A DNA stretch of 64,000 bases from Planomonospora sp. ID82291 (GTDB lineage Bacteria > Actinomycetota > Actinomycetes > Streptosporangiales > Streptosporangiaceae), in assembly GCF_015711645.1 (NCBI RefSeq), contig NZ_JABTEX010000007.1, forward strand, positions 62,001 through 126,000, read 5' to 3'. Below the pieces are notes generated by a model. That model did not search any database and had not been told where the DNA came from. It saw nothing but the letters and a program-made list of their open reading frames with translations. Below are positions 35,113 to 42,850 of this stretch, in pieces (position 1 is the stretch's first letter; the number at the start of each line of letters is the position of its first letter). The translations under genes and the position numbers were made by a program.

Positions 35113-35832
35113 GTGGCCAGAGTGCATGTTGTCCTCAATCAGAAAGGCGGCGTCGGCAAGTCCACGCTCGCCGTCAACCTCGCCGCCGTCACGGCCGACA
35201 CCGTGGGCGGGGTGGCGGGGGAGAACCCCCCGGTCGTCACGGTCTCCATCGACCCGCAGGGGTCCGCCGTCTGGTGGTCGGAACGCGTCGGCGACGCCCT
35301 CCCCTTCGACTTCGTCCAGGCCCACGACGACATCGCCGGGCTGGCGGGCCTCCGCCACATCCCGCACGTCACCGACGTGTGGGTGGACACCCCCGGCTGG
35401 CTCGACCTGTCGGACGGGGCCTCCTCCGACGACCCCCTCGGGGACGGCAAAGCCGCCGAGGCGCTGCGCGCCGTACTCGACAACGCCGACGACGTGATCA
35501 TCCCCATCGAGCCGGAACCGCTCTCGTTCCAGCCGACGTTCAACACGATCGAGAAGGTCGTCAAGCCCCGGAAGCTGCCCTACCTCGTGGTCGCCAACAA
35601 CTGGGACCCGCGTGACGGCCGCGCCGACCTGGACGACACCCTGCAGTTCGTGCGCAACCAGGGCTGGCCGCTCGCCAACACGGTGATCCGGCACTACAAG
35701 ATCCACTCCCGCGCGTCGGCCGAGGGCCTGGTCGTCACCCAGTACCCCAAGAACCGGGTGGCGATGGAGGCGCGCGAGGACTTCTACCGGCTCGCCCTGG
35801 AGCACGGGCAGATGCGGAACGGGAACGGCTGA
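35113..35832 (+). CDS. parA: ParA-family partition ATPase
   Basis: 239 residues from GTG 35113 (CAGGAGC upstream). Deviant Walker A KGGVGKSTLAVNLA at the N-terminus, A' motif VVTVSIDPQGSAVWW, Walker B-like VTDVWVDTPGW. No N-terminal HTH, so of the short type-Ib-like size. The stop overlaps the parB start (TGATG). ParA ATPases move ParB-DNA complexes over the nucleoid. The relation to a plasmid or integrated element is inferred from the site arrays downstream. A separate chromosomal parAB is expected elsewhere. Confidence 0.88.
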   Translation: MARVHVVLNQKGGVGKSTLAVNLAAVTADTVGGVAGENPPVVTVSIDPQGSAVWWSERVGDALPFDFVQAHDDIAGLAGLRHIPHVTDVWVDTPGWLDLSDGASSDDPLGDGKAAEALRAVLDNADDVIIPIEPEPLSFQPTFNTIEKVVKPRKLPYLVVANNWDPRDGRADLDDTLQFVRNQGWPLANTVIRHYKIHSRASAEGLVVTQYPKNRVAMEAREDFYRLALEHGQMRNGNG

Positions 35833-36725
35833 TGGCGGGGAAGAGGACGAGTCTCGCGGCTCTGATGGTCGGCCAGCCGGCCGGGCCCGAGGGGAAGGCC
35901 CCTGCCCCGGACCCGGTGGTCATCACGACCACGACGCGGCCGGAGACCCTGCGGCTGGAAGACCTGGCCGACAACCCGGACAACCCCCGGGAGAGCCTCC
36001 GGGACCTGGAAGGGCTCGCCGACACGATCCGCGACGAGGGCGTGCTGCAGGACCTGGTCGTCGTCCCCCGGGACATCTGGCTGGCCGTCCACCCGCACCA
36101 CGCCGCGCAGGTCGGCGACCGGCCGTACGTCATCCAGCACGGCCACCGGCGCCGCCACGCGGCCGCGCTGGCCGGGCTGGCGGAGGTGCCGGTCAAGGTG
36201 CGCGAGTCCGCCGAGTCCGCCGAGGAGCGCACCCTCATCGAGAACTTCCAGCGCGACGACCTGACGCCGCTGGAGGAGGCACGGGCCCTGCAGCGGCTGA
36301 TGGAGCTGCGCGAGATCTCACTGCGGGAGGCCTGCCGCAGGGTGGGCAAGTCGCCCGCCTGGGGATCGCAGCGGCTGGTGCTGCTCAAGCTCACGCCCGA
36401 GCTTCAGCAGGCCCTGGCGGACGGCGCGCTGAAGGTGGAGGACGCCCGGGAGATCGGCAAGCTCCCTCCGGAGGAGCAGTCTCTGCCGGTCACCGTCCCC
36501 CTTTCGCCTCCGGAGGAGGAGAACCCGAGGCGGGTGGGTGTTCATGGCGTGAACACTCCGGAGCCCGGCCCCGTCGTCCCGCGGCAGCCGGGAGCCGGCA
36601 GGCGGGACCGCGGCGTCATCCCGCTCGGGCCGCCGTCGATGATCGCGGCGGAGCTGCGGGCCCGGCTCTCTCGCGAGGACCTGGAGACCCTGGTGGAGTT
36701 GCTGTCCGCCGCCGTCGCCCGCTGA
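35832..36725 (+). CDS. parB: ParB-family DNA-binding protein
   Basis: 297 residues. The ParB N-terminal domain (about 35-145) has LADNPDNPRESLRDLEGLAD, a GHRRRHAAALAG motif (the CTP-binding GxRR-type box) and ENFQRDDLTPLEEA. The central HTH (about 160-200) is SLREACRRVGKSPAWGSQRL. The linker then contains VHGVNT, encoded by an in-gene copy of the 19-bp palindrome (36538). A short C-terminal segment (about 265-297, LRARLSREDLETLVELLSAA) may dimerise. It is expected to load at the palindromes in this region. Confidence 0.88.
   Translation: MAGKRTSLAALMVGQPAGPEGKAPAPDPVVITTTTRPETLRLEDLADNPDNPRESLRDLEGLADTIRDEGVLQDLVVVPRDIWLAVHPHHAAQVGDRPYVIQHGHRRRHAAALAGLAEVPVKVRESAESAEERTLIENFQRDDLTPLEEARALQRLMELREISLREACRRVGKSPAWGSQRLVLLKLTPELQQALADGALKVEDAREIGKLPPEEQSLPVTVPLSPPEEENPRRVGVHGVNTPEPGPVVPRQPGAGRRDRGVIPLGPPSMIAAELRARLSREDLETLVELLSAAVAR
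36538..36556. promoter_or_regulatory. 19-bp palindrome (site 2) inside parB
   Basis: GTGTTCATGGCGTGAACAC, one mismatch from the consensus palindrome, within the parB coding sequence. Confidence 0.6.
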
Positions 36726-36793
36726 CGTCCGGCCCGCCCGGCCCACCGGCGTGGGCCGGGCCACCCGCACCGCGGGACCGCTCGAAGCGTCGG

Positions 36794-37161
36794 GTGTTCA
36801 CGCCGTGAACACCCGACGTGCGCACGGGTCCCGCAACGAGGAGTCGGAAGCCGGTACGGCGGCAGGACAGTGCCCTCGGTGTTCACGCCGTGAACACTCG
36901 TGAGCCCCGGTACGGCCCCGCCGCAAGAAGCCGGAGACCCGGCCAGGACCCCGAGCAGAAGCGCGAGTGTTCACGCCGTAAACACCCCGCGGTCCGCACA
37001 CGGCCCCGCCAGGAGAGAGCAGAGGCCGGGATAGAGAGCCGGACGCGAGCACAAGTGTTCACGCCGTAAACACCCCGCAGCCCACCCACGGCCCCGCCGC
37101 AAGAAGCCGCAGACCCGGCCAGGACCCCGAGCAGAAGCGCGAGTGTTCACGCCGTGAACAC
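36794..37161. repeat. centromere-like array of five 19-bp palindromes
   Basis: Copies start at 36794, 36879, 36967, 37055 and 37143. The last three intervals are exactly 88 bp. Cores are GTGTTCACGCCGTGAACAC (three) and GTGTTCACGCCGTAAACAC (two). The spacers are themselves related (CGGCCCCGCCGCAAGAAGCC and GACCCGGCCAGGACCCCGAG recur). The array lies immediately downstream of parB, as plasmid parS/parC centromeres often do. Function inferred. Confidence 0.75.
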
Positions 37162-37226
37162 TTCCGGCGGCAGGAGTACCGATGTCCCGCCGCCGGCTGC
37201 GGTCTCCCTCCGGCCGGGAACGCGTG

Positions 37227-37259
37227 GAGGCCGCCCCCGGATGTCCGGGTGACGGCCTC
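37227..37259 (-). terminator. hairpin after RlpA-like gene A
   Basis: GAGGCCGTC ... GCGGCCTC with an inner CCCGG/CCGGG stem, in the reading direction of the leftward gene. The same hairpin follows paralogues B and C, and a version with compensating changes follows D. Confidence 0.65.
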
Positions 37260-37358
37260 TGCGGTGTCCGACCGGAGGGAACCGGGTGCGGGTCTCCTGT
37301 CGGGTGTGCGGCCGGTTCTCTACCGGACGCGGGTTTCCCGGCGGACGGGATCCGGCTC

Positions 37359-37982
37359 TCACAGGGCGGCGGTGCGCAGCACCGCGGCCAGGATCTCGGT
37401 CGCGCTCGGAGCGGCCGGAGCAACGGTGACGGGCTCGGCCGGGTCGCGGTCCTTCTTGGCCCACGCACCCGTGGCGAACGGCTTGGGGTGGTTCTTGGTG
37501 CCCACGCCCTTGCCCCACTTGGTGATCACATAGGTGACCTTGATGTGGCCCTTGCCGCCGTTGCCGTCCACACCCAGCGTGTCGGCGTTGAAGGTCCCAC
37601 CGGTCAGCTGCGCGAACGTCTTGGCGTCCAGATCCAGCATGACACCCCGGTTGGAGGGGATGCCCGGACCGCGGTCGCCCACGAAGAACGGCGCCTTCTT
37701 TCCCTTGTAGAGCACATAGCCCTCGGTCAGCAGCGGCCACGACGGCGACGCCGCCAGGCCCTTCTGCATCGGCTTGCCCGACGCCGGAAGACCCGTGTCA
37801 CCGGCCCGGCCCGAGGCGTCGTCCCAGTAGTAGGACGCGGTGGTCGACCCCTTGAGCATGACCTGCTCGCCCTCGCCGGTCTGCGCGCTCGCCGTACCGG
37901 CCGCACCGGCCACGATCGCCCCGGTCAGGGTCACGGTGGCGGCGGCGGTCAGGACACGGGCGGCGAAACGGGTGGCGGTCAT
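37359..37982 (-). CDS. secreted RlpA-like (double-psi beta-barrel) protein, paralogue A
   Basis: 207 residues from ATG 37982. Signal peptide (RVLTAAATVTLTGAIVAGAA, cleavage near ASA-QTG). The mature part begins STTASYYWDD, then LPASGKPMQKGLAAS, GYVLYKGKKAPFFVGDRGPG and NRGVMLDLDAKTFAQLTGG. The DRGPG...DLD...AQL order matches RlpA/expansin-type double-psi barrels (…NDRGPF…IDLS…AA..L), a fold of peptidoglycan-active secreted proteins. The C-terminus ends TEILAAVLRTAAL with no membrane anchor. Mature regions of A, B and C are almost identical. Enzymatic activity is not shown. Preceded by a conserved leader. Confidence 0.75.
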   Translation of the reverse strand: MTATRFAARVLTAAATVTLTGAIVAGAAGTASAQTGEGEQVMLKGSTTASYYWDDASGRAGDTGLPASGKPMQKGLAASPSWPLLTEGYVLYKGKKAPFFVGDRGPGIPSNRGVMLDLDAKTFAQLTGGTFNADTLGVDGNGGKGHIKVTYVITKWGKGVGTKNHPKPFATGAWAKKDRDPAEPVTVAPAAPSATEILAAVLRTAAL

Positions 37983-38150
37983 GAAAGCGGGCTCCTCACG
38001 GGCGGCGACAGGACTCCGGCCGATACCAGCTGGCCGGTGAAAGCCCTGCTGTAGCGGCCTTCGACATCCAGTAAGCCGCCCGGACGTAGCGCTCCCAGTG
38101 CGCCACGGGTGCGGCCCGGTTGCCGCCGACGGGAAACCCTCAACCCCCCA
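37983..38150 (-). promoter_or_regulatory. conserved leader (candidate structured RNA) of paralogue A
   Basis: About 120 nt of this leader is shared with paralogues B, C and D, and alignable to E at 60.6 kb. Shared blocks on the gene strand: a CCCGGT/ACCGGG hairpin with loop GGCGGCA, GGCCGCACC, CGCTACGTCC, TACTGG, CAGGGC, ACCGGCCA and GGAGTCCTGTCGCC just before the ribosome site. It could be a cis-regulatory RNA or a translated leader. No known class was recognised. Confidence 0.6.
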
Positions 38151-38219
38151 CACCGCCAGCGTTTCCGCACCATGTCGAGTCGCCGGGGCAGTCCGCGGAC
38201 GGATCGTTGTCGCCAAGCG

Positions 38220-38238
38220 GTGTTCACGCCGTGAACAC
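38220..38238. promoter_or_regulatory. 19-bp palindrome (site 8)
   Basis: GTGTTCACGCCGTGAACAC between the leader of paralogue A and the rightward toxin-antitoxin-like operon. Confidence 0.65.
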
Positions 38239-38369
38239 CGACGAGCATGCGAGGCACGAGCGGATAGACCACTACGCGATGGCTCCAGCGGCACGCGTCC
38301 ACCCGTGAAGTTCTCGGAGAGGGTGTCGACTCGCCGTATGACGCAATGCGTATGCACTACGCTCGGATC

Positions 38370-38627
38370 ATGGACAGCGATCCTCTTCCCGCGGGCCTTC
38401 TCGCCGAGACCAGACAATGGATCACCGAGACCGGGCAGGACATCACTCCCGCCGAGTACATCGCCCAGGCCGTCCACCGGCAGATGCAGGAGGACTATCG
38501 GGCCGCCAAGGAACGCGAGGCCCGCCGTATCGAATCGATCCGTGCCGCCAACCCGGAGGGCTTCGCGTCCGGCGAACGCCGGGCCGAGGAGTTGATCGCG
38601 AAATACGCCGGGCGCGCTACGGCATGA
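38370..38627 (+). CDS. small helical protein, putative antitoxin
   Basis: 85 residues from ATG 38370 (ATG 38346 would add 8). A TACGCT -10-like box ends 5 bp before the ATG, so the message is probably leaderless. The start PAGLLAETRQWITETGQDI, continuing TPAEYIAQAVHRQM, suggests a short DNA-binding or dimerisation segment. A long charged helix follows (EDYRAAKEREARRIESIRAA). The stop overlaps the next start (ATGA), so the two genes are coupled. An antitoxin role is inferred only from context. Confidence 0.55.
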   Translation: MDSDPLPAGLLAETRQWITETGQDITPAEYIAQAVHRQMQEDYRAAKEREARRIESIRAANPEGFASGERRAEELIAKYAGRATA

Positions 38628-39109
38628 GTGCCAGGTTCATCCTCGACACCTCACTCATCGCCGCCTACGCGCAGGGGCACGATCAGGCGGTCGGCATGGT
38701 CCACGCCATCAAGCGCCGGGTTCCCGCCGGTCTCCTCCTCCCTGTCACCTCGGTGATCGCCGCACGGGCACGCCTCACCGTCGATGAGCGCGAATATCTG
38801 GACGCGGAGCTCCTGGCTCGGAATCCTCAGCCTGATTCCGACGAGATCGTCGTGACGTTCGGAGTCGGATACGACCCCATCAAAGTCGATCTTGACAGCG
38901 ATGCCCAGCGAGGAGTCTCCGGCACCTGGGCGGATCTCGGCGTCGATACCGTGCCGATCGATGTGGCCGAGGCCGCCTACTGGGGCAACCGGACCGACCG
39001 GACCGTGCTGACCCTTGAGGGCAAGAACGTCTGGGGCCGGCTCTTGGCCGACCTGCCCGGAGTGAGCGTCGAAGACCTTCAGGACGGCCCGCCCGAGAAC
39101 TGGAGCTGA
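38624..39109 (+). CDS. PIN-like protein, putative toxin
   Basis: 161 residues from ATG 38624. It begins ARFILDTSLIAAYAQG, the usual first strand and catalytic Asp of PIN RNases. An acidic residue pattern appears later (TVDEREYLDAEL; VPIDVAEAAYWGNRTDRTVLT) in the positions of a diverged PIN or related fold. Full catalytic conservation cannot be confirmed. It is cotranscribed with a small helical protein upstream and an RHH protein downstream. Confidence 0.5.
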   Translation: MSARFILDTSLIAAYAQGHDQAVGMVHAIKRRVPAGLLLPVTSVIAARARLTVDEREYLDAELLARNPQPDSDEIVVTFGVGYDPIKVDLDSDAQRGVSGTWADLGVDTVPIDVAEAAYWGNRTDRTVLTLEGKNVWGRLLADLPGVSVEDLQDGPPENWS

Positions 39110-39111
39110 CG

Positions 39112-39339
39112 GTGGGCCTCACTGACGAGAGTCGCGACCAGATGATCACCACTTCACTGCGATTGCCCAAGCCGGTGATGGACGCTGTCCGTGCTCGAGC
39201 AGCGGAGCGGGGTGTCAAACCGTCGGCGTTGATCCGTGAGGTGATCGTGGCGAGTCTTGCGGACAGCCAAGCGATGATCCCGTTGAGTGTGCTGCTGGCA
39301 GCCGCGGAGGAGTACAGCCAACGGCAGTCCGTCCCCTGA
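39112..39339 (+). CDS. ribbon-helix-helix (CopG-like) regulator
   Basis: 75 residues from GTG 39112, 2 bp after the previous stop (ATG 39142 possible). MITTSLRLPKPVMDAVRARA, then ERGVKPSALIREVIVASLAD, is a clear RHH fold: beta strand TSLRLP and two helices. It probably represses this operon. It is the third gene of the module, closed on its right by another 19-bp palindrome. Confidence 0.75.
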   Translation: MGLTDESRDQMITTSLRLPKPVMDAVRARAAERGVKPSALIREVIVASLADSQAMIPLSVLLAAAEEYSQRQSVP

Positions 39340-39374
39340 TCACCCGTCTTCGAGAGGACGCATCAGTCCCACGG

Positions 39375-39393
39375 GTGTTCACGGCGTGAACAC
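39375..39393. promoter_or_regulatory. 19-bp palindrome (site 9)
   Basis: GTGTTCACGGCGTGAACAC, followed by the same CTTCCGGCGGCAGGAGTACC sequence that follows sites at 37143 and 41725. It marks the left end of the repeated RlpA-like unit B. Confidence 0.65.
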
Positions 39394-39458
39394 TTCCGGC
39401 GGCAGGAGTACCGATGTGCCGCCGCCGGGTGCGGTCTCCCTCCGGCCGGGAACGCGTG

Positions 39459-39491
39459 GAGGCCGCCCCCGGATATCCGGGTGACGGCCTC
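39459..39491 (-). terminator. hairpin after RlpA-like gene B
   Basis: Same GAGGCCG/CGGCCTC hairpin as after paralogue A. One loop base differs. Confidence 0.6.
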
Positions 39492-39562
39492 TGCGGTATC
39501 CGACCGGAGGGAACCGGGTGCGGGTCTCCTGTCGGGTGTGCGGTCGGACTCGGTGGGCGGGA

Positions 39563-40177
39563 TCACAGGGCGGCGGTGCGCAGCACCGCGGCCAGGATCT
39601 CGGTCGCGGCCGGAGCAACGGTGACGGGCTCGGCCGGATTGCGGTCCTTCTTGGCCCACGCACCCGTGGCGAACGGCTTGGGGTGGTTCTTGGTCCCCAC
39701 GCCCTTGCCCCACTTGGTGATCACATAGGTGACCTTGATGTGGCCCTTGCCGCCGTTGCCGTCCACACCCAGCGTGTCGGCGTTGAAGGTCCCACCGGTC
39801 AGCTGCGCGAACGTCTTGGCGTCCAGATCCAGCATCACACCCCGGTTGGAGGGGATGCCCGGACCGCGGTCGCCCACGAAGAACGGCGCCTTCCTGCCCT
39901 TGTAGAGCACATACCCCTCGGTCAAAAGCGGCCACGACGGCGACGCCGCCAGGCCCTTCTGCATCGGCTTGCCCGACGCCGGAAGACCCGTGTCACCGGC
40001 CCGGCCCGAGGCGTCGTCCCAGTAGTAGGACGCGGTGGTCGACCCCTTGAGCATGACCTGCTCGCCCTCGCCGGTCTGCGCGCTCGCCGTACCGGCCGCA
40101 CCGGCCACGATCGCCCCGGTCAGAGTCACAGTGGCGGCGGCGGTCAGGACACGGGCGGCGAAACGAGTGGCGGTCAT
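39563..40177 (-). CDS. secreted RlpA-like protein, paralogue B
   Basis: 204 residues from ATG 40177. The signal peptide and leader are nearly identical to those of paralogue A. The mature domain differs by one or two residues (KGRKAP for KGKKAP; KKDRNPAEP for KKDRDPAEP), and there is a three-residue deletion (VAPAATEIL). Secreted without an anchor. The DNA identity extends from the palindrome through the leader, so A and B are recent copies of one unit or are kept alike by gene conversion. Confidence 0.75.
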   Translation of the reverse strand: MTATRFAARVLTAAATVTLTGAIVAGAAGTASAQTGEGEQVMLKGSTTASYYWDDASGRAGDTGLPASGKPMQKGLAASPSWPLLTEGYVLYKGRKAPFFVGDRGPGIPSNRGVMLDLDAKTFAQLTGGTFNADTLGVDGNGGKGHIKVTYVITKWGKGVGTKNHPKPFATGAWAKKDRNPAEPVTVAPAATEILAAVLRTAAL

Positions 40178-40352
40178 GAAAGCGGGCTCCTCACGGGCGG
40201 CGACAGGACTCCGGCCGATACCAGCTGGCCGGTGAAAGCCCTGCTGTAGCGGCCTTCGACATCCAGTAAGCCGCCCGGACGTAGCGCTCCCAGTGCGCCA
40301 CGGGTGCGGCCCGGTTGCCGCCACCGGGAAACCCTCAACCCCCCACACCACC
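40178..40352 (-). promoter_or_regulatory. conserved leader of paralogue B
   Basis: Practically identical to the leader of A from the CCCGGT/ACCGGG hairpin to the start codon. The hairpin loop differs at one base (GGTGGCGGC against GTCGGCGGC). Confidence 0.6.
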
Positions 40353-40517
40353 GGCCGATCGACACCCCTCGCAGGCCGGGGAAGCGGACCGCCCACAGCG
40401 GAAGCCGGTCCCAGGCGGCGGCACGGGTCGCCTTTCGGAGGATCACCGACCGAGCCGTTGGACGCCTTCTCGGCCTTCGAGCTGTGCCATGCGGACGGCA
40501 TGGGTGAGAATGAGGGC

Positions 40518-40865
40518 GTGAGCACTCAAAGCGCCGTATCATTGCCGTCCCGCTGGGCGGGAACGGCCCGGACGCTGCCGCCGTCACTCTCGTCGCTGAA
40601 CGGTCCGGACGGAGGCGTGGTCGATCTTCCCTCTGACATCGCCTGGTCGGGGCGGACCCGTTTCGACCTCTCCGACCGTGACCAGCGCTACCTCTTCCAC
40701 ATGACCGTGCTCACTTCGGCGATCACCACCGAGCACTACACCCAATGGTTGAACGCCGACCTCCTCCGTTCCGACTGGGCCCGACTGCGGCTGCCCCGCG
40801 TACTCCGCGGCCTGTGGCAGGAACGGTTCCCGGAGTTGGCGGCCGCCGTTGCCCGATCCGCTTGA
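40518..40865 (+). CDS. small protein upstream of AbiEii-like gene, putative antitoxin
   Basis: 115 residues from GTG 40518 (ATG 40500 possible). It contains DIAWSGRTRFDLSDRDQRYL, then YTQWLNADLLRSDWARLRLP and RVLRGLWQERFPEL. It is basic, with no signal or membrane segment. Its end overlaps the start of the next gene by 17 bp, so the two are coupled. I do not recognise a family. The antitoxin role rests on the neighbour. Confidence 0.5.
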   Translation: MSTQSAVSLPSRWAGTARTLPPSLSSLNGPDGGVVDLPSDIAWSGRTRFDLSDRDQRYLFHMTVLTSAITTEHYTQWLNADLLRSDWARLRLPRVLRGLWQERFPELAAAVARSA

Positions 40866-41541
40866 AGGCGACCACGCACTGCTGATGCGAGCGGCTCTTC
40901 CGATCTGCGATCGGTACGGCCTGGTCCTCGCGGGTGGTTACGCGATCAGAGCGCATGGGCTGGTGAGCCGTCCTTCGGACGATCTGGACTTCGCCACCGC
41001 CAGTGCCGCTCCGGTGGAAGAGATCGCCGCGGCGCTCGCACACGCCTACCGGCAGTCAGGACTTCAGGCCCGCGTAGTCTCCGCCGAAGGACGCAAGGGG
41101 CACCTGACCGTCGCTCTCCCGACGGGGGCGGCCTACCGCATCGACATCCTCAAGGAACCGCTCAACCACCCGGCCGCCCTCATGAGTTTCGGTCCGGTTC
41201 TCTCCCTGGAGGACGCCGTGGCACTGAAAGTGGGAGCTCTGCACGACCGCGGACTGCCACGGGATGTGATCGATGTCCACGGTGCGACGGCGTACTTCAG
41301 CAACGCCGAGCTCGTGACGCTGGGGAGGAAGGCGCTGGACGAGGACTTCTACCTGGAGGACCTGCGCGACCAGCTCGATCACGCGGCCGCTTACTCCGAT
41401 GAGGAGTTCGAAGCGTACGGTTGCCGCGCCGAGCAGATCGTCGTGTTGAAATCCTGGGCGCAGGAGTGGGCGGACCAGATCGGCCGCGAGCTGGCCGAGA
41501 TGGATTCCTGGACCGGTGAGACCGAGGAACCCGTCGACTGA
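40849..41541 (+). CDS. AbiEii/AbiGii-type nucleotidyltransferase (putative toxin)
   Basis: 230 residues from TTG 40849. The motif LVLAGGYAIRAHGLVSRPSD, followed by DLDF, is the GG-x-x-x-x-H...R-x-S-x-DLD nucleotidyltransferase signature of the AbiEii/AbiGii family. FGPVLSLEDAVALKVGAL and RDVIDVHG are the usual second block (D.A..K...L..R...RD..D). AbiEii proteins of type IV toxin-antitoxin or abortive infection systems nucleotidylate tRNA or other targets. The normal AbiEi antitoxin is absent, and the short upstream gene takes its place. Palindromes flank the module. Confidence 0.8.
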   Translation: MPDPLEGDHALLMRAALPICDRYGLVLAGGYAIRAHGLVSRPSDDLDFATASAAPVEEIAAALAHAYRQSGLQARVVSAEGRKGHLTVALPTGAAYRIDILKEPLNHPAALMSFGPVLSLEDAVALKVGALHDRGLPRDVIDVHGATAYFSNAELVTLGRKALDEDFYLEDLRDQLDHAAAYSDEEFEAYGCRAEQIVVLKSWAQEWADQIGRELAEMDSWTGETEEPVD

Positions 41542-41549
41542 CCGCCATG

Positions 41550-41743
41550 GTGTTCACGGCGTGAACACTCGTGAGCCCCGGTACGGCCCCGCCGCAAGAG
41601 GCCGGGACCCGGCCAGGACCCCGAGCAGAAGCGCGAGTGTTCACGCCGTAAACACCCCGCGGTCCGCACACGGCCCCGCCGCAAGAAGCCGCAGACCCGG
41701 CCAGGACCCCGAGCAGAAGCGCGAGTGTTCACGCCGTGAACAC
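41550..41743. repeat. second array of three 19-bp palindromes
   Basis: Copies at 41550 (GGC centre), 41637 (GTAAACAC arm) and 41725, spaced 87 and 88 bp. The spacers are almost the same as those in the array after parB. It lies between the AbiEii-like gene and RlpA-like unit C. Confidence 0.75.
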
Positions 41744-41808
41744 TTCCGGCGGCAGGAGTACCGATGTGCCGCCGCCGGGTGCGGTCTCCCTCCGGCCGGG
41801 AACGCGTG

Positions 41809-41841
41809 GAGGCCGCCCCCGGATGTCCGGGTGACGGCCTC
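41809..41841 (-). terminator. hairpin after RlpA-like gene C
   Basis: Same GAGGCCG/CGGCCTC hairpin as after A and B. Confidence 0.6.
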
Positions 41842-41940
41842 TGCGCTGTCCGACCGGAGGGAACCGGGTGCGGGTCTCCTGTCGGGTGTGCGGTCGGTTC
41901 TCTACCGGACGCGGGTTTCCCGGCGGACGGGATCCGGCTA

Positions 41941-42573
41941 TCACAGGGCGGCGGTGCGCAGCACCGCGGCCAGGATCTCGGTCGCGCTCGGAGCGGCCGG
42001 AGCAACGGTGACGGGCTCGGCCGGATTGCGGTCCTTCTTGGCCCACGCACCCGTGGCGAACGGCTTGGGGTGGTTCTTGGTCCCCACGCCCTTGCCCCAC
42101 TTGGTGATCACATAGGTGACCTTGATGTGGCCCTTGCCGCCGTTGCCGTCCACACCCAGCGTGTCGGCGTTGAAGGTCCCACCGGTCAGCTGCGCGAACG
42201 TCTTGGCGTCCAGATCCAGCATCACACCCCGGTTGGAGGGGATGCCCGGACCGCGGTCGCCCACGAAGAACGGCGCCTTCCTGCCCTTGTAGAGCACATA
42301 GCCCTCGGTCAAAAGCGGCCACGACGGCGACGCCGCCAGGCCCTTCTGCATCGGCTTGCCCGACGCCGGAAGACCCGTGTCACCGTTGCGGCCCGAGGCG
42401 TCGTCCCAGTAGTAGGACGCGGTGGTCGACCCCTTGAGCATGACCTGCTCGCCCTCGCCGGTCTGCGCGCTCGCCGTACCGGCCGTGGCCATGCTCAGCC
42501 CGGCGGTCAGGGTCAGACCCAGGGCGGCGGTGAGGAGGCGGGCGCTGGTGGTGAGGCGAGCGGTGAACGTCAT
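41941..42573 (-). CDS. secreted RlpA-like protein, paralogue C
   Basis: 210 residues from ATG 42573. The mature domain and C-terminus match paralogue A/B (ends TEILAAVLRTAAL). The signal peptide (MTFTARLTTSARLLTAALGL) and the leader segment next to the start match paralogue D instead. It is thus a mosaic with its front from D and its back from A/B. GRNGDTG replaces GRAGDTG. Confidence 0.75.
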   Translation of the reverse strand: MTFTARLTTSARLLTAALGLTLTAGLSMATAGTASAQTGEGEQVMLKGSTTASYYWDDASGRNGDTGLPASGKPMQKGLAASPSWPLLTEGYVLYKGRKAPFFVGDRGPGIPSNRGVMLDLDAKTFAQLTGGTFNADTLGVDGNGGKGHIKVTYVITKWGKGVGTKNHPKPFATGAWAKKDRNPAEPVTVAPAAPSATEILAAVLRTAAL

Positions 42574-42770
42574 GGAAGTGATTCCTTCGTGCGGCGACAG
42601 GACTCCGGTTCCGCTCGATCTCCCGGAAAGGACTCGGGCGTGGCCGGTGAAAGCCCTGCTGTAGCGGCCTTCGACATCCAGTAAGCCGCCCGGACGTAGC
42701 GCTCCCAGTGCGCCACGGGTGCGGCCCGGTTGCCGCCACCGGGAAACCCTCAACCCCCCACACCACCGGC
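42574..42770 (-). promoter_or_regulatory. conserved leader of paralogue C
   Basis: Same conserved core as A and B. The start-proximal 65 nt are of the D type (…CGAGTCCTTTCCGGG…), but still end with CCGGAGTCCTGTCGCC. Confidence 0.6.
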
Positions 42771-42850
42771 GATCCCGCCCGCATGAGCCCGCGGGCCGGG
42801 ATTCGCACGGCCGAGTGCCCGGGCCAGGAGAGGCATCGACGGCCCGACGG

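Noticed and set aside
36794-37161. CRISPR-like regular repeat array
   Set aside because: The repeat is a 19-bp perfect palindrome with related 66-69 bp spacers, repeated also as single sites and inside parB. No cas genes and no unique spacers. A binding-site array fits better.
37983-38150. Known ydaO (c-di-AMP) or GEMM (c-di-GMP) riboswitch
   Set aside because: The gene context is suggestive, but I could not find the conserved cores of either class in the leaders. I therefore left it unclassified.
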